Positions 61,778 through 64,000 of a DNA stretch of 64,000 nucleotides are shown piece by piece. Source of the DNA: Vibrio sp. UCD-FRSSP16_30 (lineage in GTDB: Bacteria > Pseudomonadota > Gammaproteobacteria > Enterobacterales > Vibrionaceae); NCBI RefSeq assembly GCF_001676025.1, contig NZ_LZFW01000079.1:1-64000 (forward strand), read 5' to 3'. Within the stretch, counting starts at the first letter, position 1. Every line of letters starts with the position of its first letter. Position numbers and translations under genes: made by a program. A model generated the notes under the pieces. It saw only the letters and a list, made by a program, of their open reading frames with translations. It was not told where the DNA came from and did no database searches.

Positions 61778-62299
61778 TGAATTTCAAACCTATACTGACT
61801 AACTATCCCGACACCCTGTCATGAAACTAAATTACATCCCTGCCTTATATGGTCTGCATTCTAACAGCTCCACTTGCTATTTTCGATGACGATGTTTTGT
61901 ACTAACTATTCACTTAAAAGACAGTTATTGAATATCTACGCGAAAAACTTACTTAAATACAGCTTCAAACTGTTCACAAAAAAATCCATTTCGGTGCAAC
62001 TTTCGTTGGAATTACGTTAGACAAAATTGTAGGATGGTTACGACTATCGTCTAATATAGACTCTTCTAGAGTTTAAGATGCAGACGAATAGTCGGTCATA
62101 TTCCACACCTACCTTGATAAGATTCTATTAATCAGAAGCTAAACATTGGAAATGACCAAGGAATGTTTTTCTCGCAAACTTTTCAGCGGGATACGGAATG
62201 GAAGCAGGCTAATTCACACATATTAGCCCTTTAAAAGACAATAATAAGGAAGGACACGGGAGCACTCCCACTGTCGTATTAGATTGGAAGGATTTACCT
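61778..62299 (+). promoter_or_regulatory. gltB leader/promoter region (520 bases)
   Basis: Contains two structured elements. An imperfect stem pairs CGACTATCGTC (62041-62051) with GACGAATAGTCG (62083-62094, one bulge), enclosing ACTCT-TCT-AGAGT. A second hairpin, 62253-62275, pairs GACAC-GGGA with TCCC-AC-TGTC 25 bases before the gltB ATG. Short ORFs, each of about 23 codons, begin at ATG near 62152 and 62164 but lack clear ribosome sites. No gene is assigned. Confidence 0.5.
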
Positions 62300-64000
62300 A
62301 TGTTGGATAGAGAACAGTCACCCCAAGGTTTATATACTCCGGAATTGGAGCATGACGCTTGTGGTATCGGTTTTGTCGCACACTTAAAAAACCGAAAATC
62401 TCATCGGGTAGTAACTCAAGCACTGGATATGTTAGCTCGTATGGAGCACCGTGGTGGCCAAGGCTGCGATCCATGTTCTGGTGACGGCGCAGGTATTCTG
62501 TTGCAAAAACCTCATGAGTTTCTATTAGAAGAGACCGTTAAACTAGGCATTCGCCTACCGTCTTTTGATAAGTACGGTGTTGGTGTTGTACTTTTCCCTC
62601 GTGATGAGCACAAACGTGCCCAGTGTCGCGATATTCTTGAGCGTAACGCACAGCGACTTGACCTAGAAGTATTAGGTTACCGTGCTTTGCCTACTGATAA
62701 CTCTATGCTGGGTGCCGACCCATTAAGCACAGAGCCACAGTTTGAACATGTATTTATTACTGGCGGTGCAAGCACGACACCAGAAGAGCTAGAAAGAAAG
62801 CTCTACGTACTACGTAACTATACTGTTCGTGTTTGTCTTGAAAGCGTATCTAACATTGGCGATGACTTCTATATCAACTCATTGTCGTACAAGACCTTGG
62901 TTTATAAAGGTCAGCTAACAACTGAGCAAGTACCTCAATACTTCCTCGACCTACAAAACCCGACCATGGTAACAGCGCTTGCTTTGGTTCACTCACGTTT
63001 CTCAACCAACACCTTCCCTCGATGGCGTTTGGCTCAGCCTTTCCGTTATATTGCGCACAATGGTGAAATCAACACTGTTCGCGGTAACTTAAACTGGATG
63101 AAGGCGCGTGAGGCAATTCTTGAGTCCGATCTTTTCAGCCAAGCTGAAATTGATATGTTGCTACCAATCTGTCAAGAAGGTAGCTCAGATTCATCTAACT
63201 TTGATATGGCATTAGAGCTTCTAGTGCTATCTGGCCGTACTCTGCCACATGCTCTTATGATGCTAATTCCTGAAGCATGGCAAGAAAACAAAAACATGGA
63301 TCCAAAGCGTCGTGCATTTTATCAGTACCACGCAAACATCATGGAACCTTGGGATGGCCCTGCATCAGTATGTTTTACTGATGGTGTGCAAGTTGGCGCA
63401 ACGCTAGACCGTAACGGCCTACGTCCATCTCGCTATACTGTCACTAAAGATGACTTCCTTGTTATGGCATCAGAATCTGGTGTGGTTGAGATTGAACCTG
63501 AGAATGTTGAATTCCGTGGTCGTCTACAACCGGGTCGTATCTTTGTTGCTGACCTTGAACAAGGTCGTATCATTTCAGATGAAGAAGTTAAAGACTCTAT
63601 CTCTAATGCTCAACCTTACGAGCAATGGGTTGAAGATAACCTTCTTAGCCTGAAAAAACTGCCTGATGCAGAAAACGAATTTAACCAACCTTCAGCAGAA
63701 CGCTTACTGCACAAACAACAATCGTTTGGTGTGAGCTCTGAAGAAGTGAATGAAATTATTGTTCCTATGGCAAAAGATGGCAAAGAGCCTCTTTCTGCAA
63801 TGGGCGCTGACTGGCCACTAGCCATTCTTTCTCATCAATCTCAGCATCTATCTAACTACTTTAAGCAGTTGTTTGCTCAGGTCACTAACCCGCCAATCGA
63901 TCCAATTCGTGAGCGCATGGTTATGTCTCTTAATACTTACCTAGGTAAGGATCAGAACCTTCTGACTGAGACCCCAGAGCACTGTCAAAAAGTTGAACTA
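62300..64000 (+). CDS. gltB: Glutamate synthase large subunit, 5' part (open at right edge)
   Basis: 567 codons visible with no stop; the rest is beyond the window. Start: ATG at 62300 preceded by GGAAGGATTTACC. Short propeptide then the Ntn nucleophile Cys21 (LEHDACGIGFVAHL), followed by the class II glutamine amidotransferase domain: LARMEHRGGQGCDP, HSRFSTNTFPRW, AHNGEINTVRGN, GSSDSSNFDMALELL, DRNGLRPSRYTVT. The following segment leads to the central domain. With GltD it makes Glu from 2-oxoglutarate and Gln. Confidence 0.97.
   Translation, partial: MLDREQSPQGLYTPELEHDACGIGFVAHLKNRKSHRVVTQALDMLARMEHRGGQGCDPCSGDGAGILLQKPHEFLLEETVKLGIRLPSFDKYGVGVVLFPRDEHKRAQCRDILERNAQRLDLEVLGYRALPTDNSMLGADPLSTEPQFEHVFITGGASTTPEELERKLYVLRNYTVRVCLESVSNIGDDFYINSLSYKTLVYKGQLTTEQVPQYFLDLQNPTMVTALALVHSRFSTNTFPRWRLAQPFRYIAHNGEINTVRGNLNWMKAREAILESDLFSQAEIDMLLPICQEGSSDSSNFDMALELLVLSGRTLPHALMMLIPEAWQENKNMDPKRRAFYQYHANIMEPWDGPASVCFTDGVQVGATLDRNGLRPSRYTVTKDDFLVMASESGVVEIEPENVEFRGRLQPGRIFVADLEQGRIISDEEVKDSISNAQPYEQWVEDNLLSLKKLPDAENEFNQPSAERLLHKQQSFGVSSEEVNEIIVPMAKDGKEPLSAMGADWPLAILSHQSQHLSNYFKQLFAQVTNPPIDPIRERMVMSLNTYLGKDQNLLTETPEHCQKVEL

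Overview
This window looks like a stretch of a Vibrionaceae chromosome (Vibrio or a close relative). The partial 16S rRNA is gammaproteobacterial. The protein set and gene order match what I know of Vibrio chromosome I: clpB beside an rRNA operon; pheA with raiA; aroF-tyrA beside btsSR and nagZ; nfo, ung and grcA near thrABC; arcA, arcB, yhcC and gltB together. The DNA is fairly AT-rich and almost wholly protein-coding. I see no insertion sequence, prophage, CRISPR array, integron or tRNA gene. This is a core-genome region, and its surprises are in regulatory DNA and very small ORFs.

Layout. 1-720: 5' end of a 16S gene on the minus strand, with its leader, boxA and tandem P1/P2 promoters. 827-5203 (minus): clpB with a sigma-32-type promoter, then rluD-pgeF. 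5342-10024 (plus): bamD, a MltF-like transglycosylase, raiA, pheA, yjjX. 10040-12321 (minus): slt-trpR. 12535-14202: ettA. 14275-16491 (minus): aroF-tyrA, with TyrR-type boxes upstream. 16760-22297: pyruvate-type sensor system btsSR, then the cell-wall recycling genes nagZ (minus), anmK and murQ. 22558-26193: a lipoprotein with a metzincin-like zinc motif, a DUF2799 lipoprotein and a CstA-family transporter whose promoter carries three evenly spaced ACCACT repeats. 26255-33608 (minus): the queA-tgt-yajC-secD-secF series, then fkpB and ispH. 33873-43440: a CBS protein, then the minus-strand series xerD-dsbC-recJ-prfB-lysS, then fldB, trmN6 and srmB. 43559-48939 is mostly minus: VOC and GNAT proteins, yaaA, an AGCS symporter, a DUF3545 protein (plus), a hemerythrin and ung. 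49005-50734: a candidate 31-codon gene under a perfect CRP palindrome, nfo and grcA. 50864-55714 (minus): the threonine operon with its leader peptide and attenuator. 56000-61777: an outer-membrane-like protein, arcA (with an upstream micro-ORF), a lipoprotein, arcB and yhcC. 62300 to the right edge: 5' part of gltB.

How the parts fit. Several groups act together. btsS/btsR probably control the nearby cstA-like gene for pyruvate or related uptake. arcA/arcB plus FNR-type sites before arcA and grcA form an anaerobic control node. nagZ/anmK/murQ recycle anhydro-muropeptides, and the lytic transglycosylases here (slt, MltF-like) make their substrates. aroF/tyrA/pheA/trpR concern aromatic amino acids. 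secD/secF/yajC, bamD and dsbC serve envelope biogenesis.

The best leads for something little described are the CRP-linked small ORF between nfo and ung (possibly a counterpart of the V. cholerae dual-function RNA VcdRP), the 19-residue micro-ORF in the arcA leader, the HExxHxxGxxH lipoprotein, and the structured gltB leader. All functions are assigned by reading the sequence and from family knowledge; no search was run.
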